Source: CAZEWZ01 sp964516765
Lineage (GTDB): Bacteria; Bacteroidota; Bacteroidia; Flavobacteriales; UBA7430
DNA length: 34,514 bases
Direction of reading: 5' to 3'
Assembly (NCBI GenBank): GCA_964516765.1
Contig: CAZEWZ010000019.1
Coordinates: forward strand, 1 to 34,514
Shown here: positions 24,505-33,862 of the stretch, piece by piece
Layout: the number at the start of each line of letters is the position of its first letter
Numbering within the stretch: the stretch's first letter is position 1
Position numbers and translations under genes: made by a program
The notes under the pieces: model-generated
Told to the model about the DNA's origin: nothing
The model's input: the letters and a program-made list of their open reading frames with translations, nothing else
The model's database searches: none

Positions 24505-26349
24505 ATGGCAGACAATCAATATACAGAAGATAGTATTAGGTCTTTAGACTGGAAGGAGCATATTCGCATGCGTCCAGGAATGTATATTGGTAAATTGGGT
24601 GATGGCACCTCTCAAGACGATGGGATTTATATACTACTTAAAGAAGTAGTTGATAATTGTATTGATGAATATGTGATGGGCCACGGGAAAAATATTGAAG
24701 TCAGTGTGCGAGGAAAAAAAGTTACGGTAAGAGATTATGGGCGTGGAATTCCTTTAGGGAAAGTCATTGATTGTGTGTCAAAAATTAATACGGGCGGAAA
24801 ATACGATTCTAAAGCTTTTAAAAAATCAATTGGCCTCAATGGAGTTGGGAGTAAAGCTGTAAATGCTCTCTCTGAATATTTTAGAGTTCAGTCAGTCAGA
24901 GATGGGAAGACGAAGATAGTTGAATTTCACCAAGGAGAAGTTCGCGAAGATGAGGAGATTCAAGAGACCTCGGTTAGAAAAGGAACTCGAGTTTCTTTTG
25001 TTCCTGATGAAAGTATTTTCCACAATTTTGGCTATGTGAACGAATATGTAGAGAAAATGATGTGGCATTATGCATATTTAAATACAGGTCTCACGATGCT
25101 CTTCAATGGAGATAAATTTCATTCTGATAATGGGCTGCTGGATTTGCTAAATAATGAGATTGATAAAAATGCTATTCATTACCCGGTGATTCATCTAAAG
25201 GGAGAGGATATTGAAATTGCTATGACCCATACTCGTAATCAATACGGGGAATCCTATTCGTCATTTGTAAATGGTCAACACACTACAATGGGCGGAACTC
25301 ATCAAGCTGCGTTTCGCGAAGCTGTTGTGAGAGTAATTAGAGATTTTTTTGGAAAAAATTACGATGCATCAGATATCCGTCAATCTATTAATGCCGCGGT
25401 AAGCATAAAGGTTATAGAACCTGTGTTTGAGTCTCAGACAAAAACAAAATTAGGATCTTCCGACATGGGGCCAAACATGACAACAGTCCGTTCTTTTGTG
25501 AATGATTTTCTAAAAAGTAAATTAGACAACTATTTACACAAAAATTCAGATGTCGCGGAGGCTATTCAAAAGAAAATTCTTTTGGCAGAAAGGGAGCGAA
25601 AAGATCTGGCGGGCATAAAAAAACTCAGTAGGGAAAGAGCTAAAAAATCAAATCTTCACAATAAAAAACTGCGCGATTGTAGAATTCATTACAACGATGT
25701 AAAGAAAGAGCGTAGATTGGAGACAACGATATTTATTACAGAGGGAGATTCTGCTAGTGGATCAATTACGAAATCTAGAGATGTTGCTACTCAAGCTGTA
25801 TTTAGTTTAAAAGGAAAGCCATTAAACTCTTATGGACTAACAAAAAAGATTGTTTACGAAAATGAGGAATTTAATCTAGTTCAGGCTGCATTAAATATAG
25901 AAAATGGTCTTGAAGATCTTCGTTATAATAATGTAGTAATAGCAACAGATGCAGATGTCGACGGCATGCATATTCGCTTATTGCTAATCACCTTTTTTTT
26001 ACAATTTTTTCCTGAGTTAATTAGAGAAGGACATTTATATATACTTCAGACACCTCTTTTTAGAGTTAGAAACAAAAAAAAGACAATATACTGTTACAGT
26101 GAAAAAGAAAAAGCTAATGCTATAATGAAATTGTTGGGGAAATTAGAGATTACTCGATTTAAGGGCTTAGGTGAAATATCTCCAAATGAGTTTAAGGGTT
26201 TTATTGGAGATGAGATTAGACTGGAACCCGTAATGATTGGAAAAGAACAATCTCTAGCAGAAATGTTGAGATTTTATATGGGTAAAAACACTCCTGATCG
26301 ACAAGAGTTTATTATTGATAATTTACGTGTAGAAAAAGCAGTTGAGTAA
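24505..26349 (+). CDS. parE: DNA topoisomerase IV subunit B
   Basis: The 614-residue ATPase subunit has a GHKL ATP-binding domain with KEVVDNCIDEY (Glu47, Asp50, Asn51), RDYGRGIP and GLNGVGSKAVNAL. A transducer domain follows. The TOPRIM domain has EGDSASGS starting at Glu413 and DADVD at 482-486, which hold the catalytic magnesium ions. Its form (N-terminal RMRPGMYIGK and the DNCIDEY sequence) and the downstream ParC-type partner favour topoisomerase IV over gyrase. It decatenates daughter chromosomes together with the next gene, five bases away. The 123-base leader region has no exact TAnnTTTG box. Confidence 0.93.
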   Translation: MADNQYTEDSIRSLDWKEHIRMRPGMYIGKLGDGTSQDDGIYILLKEVVDNCIDEYVMGHGKNIEVSVRGKKVTVRDYGRGIPLGKVIDCVSKINTGGKYDSKAFKKSIGLNGVGSKAVNALSEYFRVQSVRDGKTKIVEFHQGEVREDEEIQETSVRKGTRVSFVPDESIFHNFGYVNEYVEKMMWHYAYLNTGLTMLFNGDKFHSDNGLLDLLNNEIDKNAIHYPVIHLKGEDIEIAMTHTRNQYGESYSSFVNGQHTTMGGTHQAAFREAVVRVIRDFFGKNYDASDIRQSINAAVSIKVIEPVFESQTKTKLGSSDMGPNMTTVRSFVNDFLKSKLDNYLHKNSDVAEAIQKKILLAERERKDLAGIKKLSRERAKKSNLHNKKLRDCRIHYNDVKKERRLETTIFITEGDSASGSITKSRDVATQAVFSLKGKPLNSYGLTKKIVYENEEFNLVQAALNIENGLEDLRYNNVVIATDADVDGMHIRLLLITFFLQFFPELIREGHLYILQTPLFRVRNKKKTIYCYSEKEKANAIMKLLGKLEITRFKGLGEISPNEFKGFIGDEIRLEPVMIGKEQSLAEMLRFYMGKNTPDRQEFIIDNLRVEKAVE

Positions 26350-26354
26350 GAGAT

Positions 26355-28967
26355 ATGGGTGATGAAATCGAACATTCTGAAGAACGATTCAATATCGAAG
26401 AACAAGAGCTAAATTCTGTCACCAAAATTGATGGAATGTACGAAAGTTGGTTTCTTGATTACGCTTCCTATGTAATTTTAGAGCGAGCCGTTCCTGATAT
26501 TTATGACGGTTTAAAACCTGTTCAAAGAAGAATTCTTCATTCCCTTAAAGAAATGGATGACGGTCGCTACAATAAGGTGGCTAATGTGATTGGTAATACA
26601 ATGAAGTATCACCCACATGGAGATGCCTCTATAGGAGATGCACTAGTCAATATGGGCCAGAAAGATTTGCTCATCGATATGCAAGGTAATTGGGGGAATA
26701 TCCTCACTGGGGACCGAGCCGCAGCTCCTAGATATATTGAATCTCGCCTATCAAAATTTGCCTTGGAGGTTGTTTTTAATTCAAAAATTACAAAATGGAT
26801 ACCTACATACGATGGGCGTACCAAAGAGCCCCAAGCATTGCCTGTCAAGTTTCCATTACTTCTTGCCCATGGAGTTGAGGGAATAGCCGTTGGTTTGTCC
26901 ACGAAGATAATGCCACATAATTTTTTAGAATTAATTGATGCCTCCATTTCAATTTTGAAAGGAAGAGGCATGAAGGTTTATCCAGACTTTCTAACGGGAG
27001 GAATAGCTGACTTTTCTCAATATAAAGATGGGAAAAGAGGGGGGAAGGTGAAAGTTCGTGCACGGATTGAAGTGGTAGATTCAAAGCAGCTTAAAATTAC
27101 TGAGATTCCATTTGCTACGACTACTTCAAGTTTGATAGAGTCGATTGTAAGAGCTAATGAGAAAGGCAAAATAAAAATCAAGAGAATAGAAGACAATACT
27201 GCAGAATTTGTTGAGATTGTTATTCAACTGCCTACAGGTGTTTCTCCTGATAAGATGATTGATGCATTATATGCTTTTTCAGATTGTGAAATTTCAATCT
27301 CACCCAATGCATGTATTATCAAAGATGATAAGCCTTATTTTATGTCTGTATCGGAAATACTAAAACAATCTACTGACCACACTTTAGCGTTGTTAAAGGC
27401 TGAACTTGAAATATTACTACTTGAGCAACAAGCCTTATGGCATTTTGCTTCCTTGGAACGTATCTTCATTGAGAATAAAATATACAGAGATATTGAAGAA
27501 TGTGAAACATGGGATGCTGTTATTGAATCAATTAGACTAGGTCTATCACCTTATGTTTCTAATCTTAAAAGTTCAGTTTCTGATGAAGATATTGTCCGCC
27601 TAACTGAAATAAAAATTAAACGGATTTCTAAGTTTGATTTGGAAAAAGCCAATGAGAATTTAAAAAGAATCGATGAAGCTATTGCAAATCTTAAGGATAA
27701 GCTTTCTCATCTAGTGGACTATGCAGTAGATTATTTTAAAGGACTCAAAAAGAAATATAAGCTAGGCAAAAACCGAAGGACAGAAATTAGAACCTTTGAA
27801 ACAATTGTGGCCTCCAAAGTGGCAATCAGAAATCAGAAATTATATCTAAATCAAGAAGAAGGATTTATTGGTACATCCCTACGAAAGGACGAGTTTATTT
27901 GTGATTGTTCAGATATAGATGATATCATTGTGATTAGACGAGATGGGAAGATGATAGTTACCAAAGTAGCAGCTAAGAATTTTGTTGGAAAAGAGGTGAT
28001 TCATATTGCTATTTTCAAGAAAAATGATCTTCGAACGATTTATAATTTAATTTACACAGATGGGAAGAAAGGAAATACCTACATGAAACGATTTCCTATA
28101 AAAAGTATTACTAGGGATAAAGAATATGATTTGACTTCAGGAAATACAGGCTCAAAGGTACTTCATCTTTCGGTAAATTTCAATGGGGAGGCTGAGACGG
28201 TTTCAATAATATTAAAATCTAAAGCTAAGACGCGCAAGCTAAAATTTGATATTAATTTTGCTGATTTAGCAATTAAAAGTAGAGGAGTGAAAGGCAATAT
28301 GGTGTCAAAATTTCCAATCAGTAAGGTGGAATTGAAACACAAAGGTATTTCTACTCTAGATCCTCAGAAAATTTGGTTTGATGATACTGTACAAAGATTA
28401 AATATTGACAGTAGAGGCGTACTTCTTGGAGATTTTGCTGGGGAGGATAAAATTCTCACTGTATCGCAGACTGGAGAATATCAACTATTAAGCTTTGAAC
28501 TGAGTTCGCGTTTCCCTGATGATTTAATCGTAATTGAGAAGTTCGATCCTCAAAAACCGATCAGTGCAGTATATTGGGACGGATCTAAATCAAAATATTT
28601 TGTCAAACGATTTTTGATTGAGCCGTCAGATAAAAAAGTTCTTTTTATTTCTGAAAACATTGGATCTTACCTAGAATTGGTCTCTTCGGATTATTTCCCT
28701 CTTGCCGAAATAGAGTTCTCTAAACTTCGTAACCAAGAAGTCAGAGAGCCCATGAAAATTCATCTCCATGAATTTATTTCCTTGAAAGGTTGTAAGGCTC
28801 AAGGAAATACTTTGACTACTCACAAGGTAAAATCAATTACTTTATTAGATTCCATTTCTAAAGAAATATCTCACTCTATTCCGCCGATGGATCTGGAAAC
28901 TAAAGATTCAAGTTCAGAATCTGATTTAGGTGACGAGGAAACTCCGCAAATTGAGATAGATTTTTAA
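26355..28967 (+). CDS. parC: DNA topoisomerase IV subunit A
   Basis: The 870-residue breakage-reunion subunit has ERAVPDIYDGLKPVQRRIL, the winged-helix segment KYHPHGDASIGDALVNMGQ and the catalytic tyrosine Tyr127 in AAAPRYIESRL. A long coiled region lies at about 420-475, followed by a C-terminal domain of beta-pinwheel type from about residue 500. I see no GyrA-box (QRRGGKG-like) motif, which supports ParC rather than GyrA. The acidic tail ends in a run rich in Glu, Asp and Ser. It is coupled to parE by a five-base gap, as expected for the heterotetramer partners. Confidence 0.93.
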   Translation: MGDEIEHSEERFNIEEQELNSVTKIDGMYESWFLDYASYVILERAVPDIYDGLKPVQRRILHSLKEMDDGRYNKVANVIGNTMKYHPHGDASIGDALVNMGQKDLLIDMQGNWGNILTGDRAAAPRYIESRLSKFALEVVFNSKITKWIPTYDGRTKEPQALPVKFPLLLAHGVEGIAVGLSTKIMPHNFLELIDASISILKGRGMKVYPDFLTGGIADFSQYKDGKRGGKVKVRARIEVVDSKQLKITEIPFATTTSSLIESIVRANEKGKIKIKRIEDNTAEFVEIVIQLPTGVSPDKMIDALYAFSDCEISISPNACIIKDDKPYFMSVSEILKQSTDHTLALLKAELEILLLEQQALWHFASLERIFIENKIYRDIEECETWDAVIESIRLGLSPYVSNLKSSVSDEDIVRLTEIKIKRISKFDLEKANENLKRIDEAIANLKDKLSHLVDYAVDYFKGLKKKYKLGKNRRTEIRTFETIVASKVAIRNQKLYLNQEEGFIGTSLRKDEFICDCSDIDDIIVIRRDGKMIVTKVAAKNFVGKEVIHIAIFKKNDLRTIYNLIYTDGKKGNTYMKRFPIKSITRDKEYDLTSGNTGSKVLHLSVNFNGEAETVSIILKSKAKTRKLKFDINFADLAIKSRGVKGNMVSKFPISKVELKHKGISTLDPQKIWFDDTVQRLNIDSRGVLLGDFAGEDKILTVSQTGEYQLLSFELSSRFPDDLIVIEKFDPQKPISAVYWDGSKSKYFVKRFLIEPSDKKVLFISENIGSYLELVSSDYFPLAEIEFSKLRNQEVREPMKIHLHEFISLKGCKAQGNTLTTHKVKSITLLDSISKEISHSIPPMDLETKDSSSESDLGDEETPQIEIDF

Positions 28968-28984
28968 ATAAATCTCTATCTTTT
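28955..28984 (+). terminator. Possible weak terminator after parC
   Basis: gataga (28955-28960) can pair with tctatc (28975-28980), with a few more A-T pairs across a bulge, followed by four T. The stem is AT-rich and spans the parC stop codon. It is only a weak candidate. Confidence 0.3.
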
Positions 28985-28987
28985 GGA

Positions 28988-29020
28988 TTTGCACTATTGG
29001 TTTACGTACTTTTACATTTC
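28988..29020 (+). promoter_or_regulatory. Possible promoter for the choice-of-anchor B gene
   Basis: TTTG at 28988-28991, a 21-base spacer and TACATTTC at 29013-29020 form a one-mismatch version of the Bacteroidota consensus. Transcription would start near 29026, about 20 bases before the ATG. Confidence 0.3.
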
Positions 29021-29046
29021 GTACAAAAAAATTAAAATATCTTAAC

Positions 29047-31413
29047 ATGAAAATCCTAAATATTTTATTTACAGTCACAGTATTTTTTACAAATTTTTGT
29101 TTGTATGCACAAGAAAGTCTTAATATGAACTTTCTTTCTAACTTGCCCTATGATCAGGAGTTGAGTGATGTTTGGGGTTACGCAACAGATGAGGGAGAAT
29201 ATGCTTTGGTCGGGGTCTATAATGGAATCTCTGTTGTAGATGTTACTAATCCTTCTAGTCCAAACGAATTAGCATTTTTTGATGGCCCATTATCTACTTG
29301 GAGAGATTTAAAATCTTGGGGCGATTATCTATACTGTATTAATGAAACAGGTGGAGGTTTACAGATTGTTAATCTGGCTGAGGTTATTGCTGGTTCGTCA
29401 ACCCCTACTTACATTGAAAACATTAGTTTAGATTTTACAACTGCTCATAATATATTTGTTGATGAAAATGCTGTGCTTTATGTTTTTGGGGCTAACCCTG
29501 GAGTAGGTGGATGTATGATGTTCGATTTGACTTCTGATCCCGAAAATCCTTCGTTGCTTGGCGTGTTTGATGATTATTATTTTCATGATGGAATGGCTCG
29601 AGGAGATACACTTTGGGGTGGAGCAGTTTACGAAGGAGTATTTTCAGTTGTTGATGTTTCAGATAAAGATAATCCTATAATTATAGGCACCCAGGCTACA
29701 CCAAATTCCTTTACCCATAATTGTTGGATTTCAGATGATGGTGATTACCTATTCACTACTGATGAGGTAAGTACAGCTTTTGTTGCTGCCTATGATGTTT
29801 CTGATTTAGAAAATATTGAAGAGCTTGATAGAATTCAGGCCTGGAGTCCTGATAGCGATGTCATTCCTCACAACACACATGTTGCTGGAGATTTTGTAGT
29901 AACATCCTACTATACAGATGGAGTATCTGTAGTCGATGTAAGTCATCCTTCAAATATGATTGAAGTAGGTTATTACGATACTTCTGAGAACTATTCAGGA
30001 GATGGATTCAACGGCGCTTGGGGAACTTATCCTTGGTTGCCTTCCGGAAATATATTAGTAACAGATATAGAGACAGGCCTGTATGTCATTGAGCCAAAAT
30101 ATACAAATGCAAGTTATGTTGAAGGTTATGTTACAAATCAAAATACCGGTATGCCCATAAGTAATGCGGAAATTCAAATTATTGGATCTAATAATTCTGG
30201 TTTGTCAGATTTAAGCGGTTTTTATGAATCGGGAATGTCAGATCCTGGTACTTATGAAATCATTTGTAGTGCTCCAGGATATTCCGATATGTCTGGATTT
30301 ATATCTATATATAGTGGCCAAGTATTAAGTTTTGATATTGAATTAAGCCCATTTGAGACCTATGTCACTCAATTTTCAATACTTAGTGTTGGCAATTTAG
30401 CCGCTATCCCCAATGCATCTATTCACATATACAATGAAGACTTCGATTATGAATTAACTTCTGATCCTATGGGAAATATAGATGTATTACTTGTCGAAGG
30501 AGATTACAGCATTTCAATTGGTGCTTGGGGTTATGTAACCCAGTGTTCAGGTTTTACTATCTCAGGAGTTGCTCAAGATCTTATTTATGAATTAGATGCT
30601 GGATACTCTGACGATTTTTCTATTGATTTGGGTTGGGAAGTATCTAGTGATGATAACCTAACCTCTGGAGAATGGGTGAGAGAAATTCCAAATGGAACTA
30701 CTTATGGTTGGCAGCAAAACATTTCGATTATAAATCCAGATGTTGATGCCGTTGGAGATTGCGGAGGATATGCTTTTGTTACAGGTAATATGGCAAATGC
30801 TGATGCTGGTTCAGACGATGTAGATGATGGTCGAACTACACTTATTTCTCCTGAAATGAATTTGACCTATTATGATAATCCACTAATTTCTTTTCAAACA
30901 TGGTTTCAAAATGACGGAGGCACTCAAGGTTCAAGTCCAAATGATTCTCTATTAGTTTTTCTATCAAATGGAATCGAAACAGTTTTGATTTATTACAGAA
31001 CTTCTAGTTCTGCTTCACAACAATGGATAAGCTCAGAGATCTTACTAACTAATGTTATGGAGATGACTAATGTAATGCATGTCATAGTAGAAACCATGGA
31101 CGGAGATCCCGGGCATCTTGTCGAAGCTGGCTTTGATAAGCTTTTTGTTAGTGGAAACAATGTAGGATTAAATGATGTGGCCAAAATCGCTTTTAGTGTT
31201 TTTCCCAATCCATCTGTGAACGGAATTATTTCCTTTGAATCCAAAGAACCCGGAGATTTTATTTTGACTGATTTAAGTGGCCGAGTGATGTTCATCACAA
31301 AAGCAGACAAAGGGCTTAATTCTTTTAATTTAGCTCAGTTTTCATGTGGGGTTTACGCTGTAAATTTGATCACAGAAAATTACAATCAGACTCTTGTTTG
31401 GATCTTAAAATAA
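29047..31413 (+). CDS. Secreted choice-of-anchor B family protein with T9SS type A sorting domain
   Basis: The 788-residue product begins with a signal peptide (cleavage probably after CLYAQ, near residue 24). Residues about 30-355 carry repeated LVIVD-like beta-propeller units, such as ALVGVYNGISVVDVTNPSSP, GVFSVVDVSDKDNP and GVSVVDVSHPSN. These fit the choice-of-anchor B family. Two carboxypeptidase regulatory-like beta-sandwich segments follow: VEGYVTNQNTGMPISNAEIQ with DLSGFYES, then a second at about 440-515. Next comes a jelly-roll-like region at about 520-700. The end, VFPNPSVNGIISFES followed by LTDLSGRVM and a final KTLVWILK-like strand (actual QTLVWILK), is a T9SS type A signal. It is an exported surface or released protein with unknown substrate. 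Confidence 0.85.
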   Translation: MKILNILFTVTVFFTNFCLYAQESLNMNFLSNLPYDQELSDVWGYATDEGEYALVGVYNGISVVDVTNPSSPNELAFFDGPLSTWRDLKSWGDYLYCINETGGGLQIVNLAEVIAGSSTPTYIENISLDFTTAHNIFVDENAVLYVFGANPGVGGCMMFDLTSDPENPSLLGVFDDYYFHDGMARGDTLWGGAVYEGVFSVVDVSDKDNPIIIGTQATPNSFTHNCWISDDGDYLFTTDEVSTAFVAAYDVSDLENIEELDRIQAWSPDSDVIPHNTHVAGDFVVTSYYTDGVSVVDVSHPSNMIEVGYYDTSENYSGDGFNGAWGTYPWLPSGNILVTDIETGLYVIEPKYTNASYVEGYVTNQNTGMPISNAEIQIIGSNNSGLSDLSGFYESGMSDPGTYEIICSAPGYSDMSGFISIYSGQVLSFDIELSPFETYVTQFSILSVGNLAAIPNASIHIYNEDFDYELTSDPMGNIDVLLVEGDYSISIGAWGYVTQCSGFTISGVAQDLIYELDAGYSDDFSIDLGWEVSSDDNLTSGEWVREIPNGTTYGWQQNISIINPDVDAVGDCGGYAFVTGNMANADAGSDDVDDGRTTLISPEMNLTYYDNPLISFQTWFQNDGGTQGSSPNDSLLVFLSNGIETVLIYYRTSSSASQQWISSEILLTNVMEMTNVMHVIVETMDGDPGHLVEAGFDKLFVSGNNVGLNDVAKIAFSVFPNPSVNGIISFESKEPGDFILTDLSGRVMFITKADKGLNSFNLAQFSCGVYAVNLITENYNQTLVWILK

Positions 31414-31515
31414 AATCAATACTGAGTATTAAATGTCTTATCTCGTTTTTGGATTGATTTTTGATTTCAATATATAAAATGATTGCTATAATCGAAAAAA
31501 AACATTCAAATTCCT

Positions 31516-31523
31516 TATGTTTG
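31516..31523 (+). promoter_or_regulatory. Candidate -7 box for the choice-of-anchor L genes
   Basis: TATGTTTG matches TAnnTTTG and lies 37 bases before the ATG at 31561. The expected upstream region is A-rich and has no TTG at 17-23 bases, so only half of the promoter is supported. Confidence 0.35.
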
Positions 31524-31560
31524 TTTTCATATTAAAATTAACTAACAACAATACAATTTC

Positions 31561-33861
31561 ATGAAGAAGATATTTCTCATAATAAACTTCTTTTTTATTG
31601 GTTTAATCGCGTACGCTCAACTTGAGACTTTTTCGATTTCAAATCAAGAAATATTACAATTGATTGGAGGCCAAGATGTCGAGTTAAGTAACCCCCAATT
31701 CGATTATTTAGCAGAGTTTGGATCTCAACAGATAGGTCAGTTTAATGGAATAAATTCTAATTTGGGTTTAGACTCTGGTATCGTTTTAGCTACACATTTT
31801 GCAGGACAACTTGCAGCAAATCCTTACGGTTTGCAATTAAATCCAATTTCGGGTGAAGATTTAGATTTATCATACATGCTTGATGAACTCTCTTTCCCTA
31901 ACACTCTCAAAGGTGTAGTATCTATAGAATTTGATTTTGTCCCTACATCTGATATTTTAAGTTTCAACTATGTTTATGGATCAAATGAGTACTCTTCAAG
32001 TACATGTTCTTCTTCTCCTGATCCATTTGGAATATTTATTTCTGGCCCAGGAATTTCTGGTCCATATTCTAATCAGGCCGAAAATATTGCCCTAGTTCCA
32101 GATCCAAGTAATCTAGGTTCATTTACTAATACTCCAGTTTTAGTTAATTCCATAAATGGAGGGCAGTCTACTTTGTCCAATTCAAGTTCAGTTGGTTGTA
32201 ATGCTGTAGATCCAAATTGGCAAGATTACACTGAATTCTATGTACCGAATAATATTGTTGACCCAACTGTTAGTTTAGAAGGTTTTACAGTTCCTCTTCA
32301 AGCTCTAAAGACAGGCCTTGTTCCTTGTGAGACTTATCATATCAAATTTGTTATTGCTGTTGGACCAAATTCTAATGCACAAGATGGAGCTGCATTATTT
32401 ATTGAATCTAATGCTTTTCTTGCATCGAGCTCTCTTGCAAGTACTACAAATACAGTAATAAATCAATCTAATGTGTCTAGCTATTTTAGCTTAGATTCCC
32501 CATTTCAGGATAATATTTATGAAGGTTGTGGAGATGCCACTATAACTTTTTACAGGCCAGATCTTGCAGTTGGTGATATTACCTTTTTGTTCCGGCCTCA
32601 AAATGAAGATGGTAATGCCACCATTGGAGAAGATTATGAACTCGCTGGAAATAATATAACCAATGCCACAGGATATTCCTCTATTACTCTCCCTGCAGCA
32701 GCAAACGAAACACAATTAATTATTACTCCTTATTACGATTATTTGGAGGAACCTGAAGAAACAATATATATTTCTATTGATCAGATTAATTTAGGTTGTA
32801 TACAAATTGAGCCAGATACCATTATTTTTAGTTTGTTTGACCAGCCTGAGTTAAATGTGAATCTTACAGAAGATTTCTCAATTTATTGTCCAGGTTCTGA
32901 AGTGGTTCTTGAACCAAATGTCAGTGGTGGAGTAGGGGGATTTATGAATGGCTCATTTGCTAACGATGCCTATAATTATTCCTGGTCGCAAATTGGCTCT
33001 TCTCCTATACAAATTGAGAATCCAATCCAGACCACTGAATATTGTGTAACTGTAATAGATGTTTGTGGTTCACAAATAAAATCTGATTGTGTCAAAGTTA
33101 CTGTCCCAGAATATGACGAATTAGAAGCTGAACTTTATAATAATATAATTTGCGAGGATATTGAAGTTAATTTATGCGTAGTGGATGTCGAGGGGGGTGA
33201 AGGTAATTATCTTTACACATGGTCAAATGGTGACTTGGACTCTTGTATGTATGATTATCAAGGAGAATATGAGTTAGTAGTCTCAGATGGTTGTGACACA
33301 GAAGTTATATTATTAGGGCAAATTTACTACGATGAACCCCCTGAACCTTCTTTTGAATATCTTTCTATTCCTCATCAAAATTTAGGTATAGAGTTTTTTA
33401 ATTACACTGAAGATTCCCCTGGTTTAAATTATAAATGGAATTTTGGAGATGGCAATTATTCAGTTCAATCAAATCCTACCCATATATTCAATCAAGCGGA
33501 AGACTTTGATGTTTCTCTTACTGTGATTACCTCATTGGCTCAATGCGAAGCAGATTTTGAAGCTTATGTTACTGTTAGACCAAATTATAGTTTTTTTGTT
33601 CCTAACGCATTTTCACCAAACAATGATGGGTTAAATGATGTATTTAGAACATACACTTCAGGAGTTAAGGAGTTTGAATTATTTTTATTCGACAGTTATG
33701 GGAAAATGGTTTTTAACAGTTCTGATGATAGAGATTCATGGGATGGTACATATGATGGTAAGCCAGCTCCTCAAGGAATATATGTTTATCAAGTAGTAAT
33801 GGTGAAAGATATGGATATTGTGGTATTCAGTGAAAATGGTGCCTTTACATTAATTCGATAA
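31561..33861 (+). CDS. Secreted choice-of-anchor L protein with PKD domain and T9SS type B sorting domain
   Basis: The 766-residue product has a signal peptide (MKKIFLIINFFFIGLIAYAQ). A choice-of-anchor L domain covers about residues 25-285, with typical LDSGIVLATHFAG, FDFVPTSDILSFNYVYGSNE, FGIFISGPGISGPYSNQA and NIALVPDPSN. A Calx-beta-like region (PEETIYISIDQI) and beta-sandwich units follow. One clear PKD module comes after them (KWNFGDGNYSVQSNPTHIF). The C-terminus is a type B sorting domain from VPNAFSPNNDGLNDVF through LFDSYGKMVF and SWDGTYDGKPAPQG to the terminal Arg. It is probably attached to or shed from the cell surface. The stop is one base before the next, paralogous gene. Confidence 0.87.
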   Translation: MKKIFLIINFFFIGLIAYAQLETFSISNQEILQLIGGQDVELSNPQFDYLAEFGSQQIGQFNGINSNLGLDSGIVLATHFAGQLAANPYGLQLNPISGEDLDLSYMLDELSFPNTLKGVVSIEFDFVPTSDILSFNYVYGSNEYSSSTCSSSPDPFGIFISGPGISGPYSNQAENIALVPDPSNLGSFTNTPVLVNSINGGQSTLSNSSSVGCNAVDPNWQDYTEFYVPNNIVDPTVSLEGFTVPLQALKTGLVPCETYHIKFVIAVGPNSNAQDGAALFIESNAFLASSSLASTTNTVINQSNVSSYFSLDSPFQDNIYEGCGDATITFYRPDLAVGDITFLFRPQNEDGNATIGEDYELAGNNITNATGYSSITLPAAANETQLIITPYYDYLEEPEETIYISIDQINLGCIQIEPDTIIFSLFDQPELNVNLTEDFSIYCPGSEVVLEPNVSGGVGGFMNGSFANDAYNYSWSQIGSSPIQIENPIQTTEYCVTVIDVCGSQIKSDCVKVTVPEYDELEAELYNNIICEDIEVNLCVVDVEGGEGNYLYTWSNGDLDSCMYDYQGEYELVVSDGCDTEVILLGQIYYDEPPEPSFEYLSIPHQNLGIEFFNYTEDSPGLNYKWNFGDGNYSVQSNPTHIFNQAEDFDVSLTVITSLAQCEADFEAYVTVRPNYSFFVPNAFSPNNDGLNDVFRTYTSGVKEFELFLFDSYGKMVFNSSDDRDSWDGTYDGKPAPQGIYVYQVVMVKDMDIVVFSENGAFTLIR

Positions 33862-33862
33862 T

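Noticed and set aside
24505..28967. Gyrase (gyrB/gyrA) instead of topoisomerase IV, and a nearby replication origin
   Set aside because: No GyrA-box is visible, the subunit lengths and ParE-type N-terminus fit topoisomerase IV, and no DnaA-box cluster or dnaA/dnaN gene is present.
31414..31440. Short palindrome aatac-tga-gtatt as a terminator
   Set aside because: The stem has only five pairs and is not followed by a T tract.
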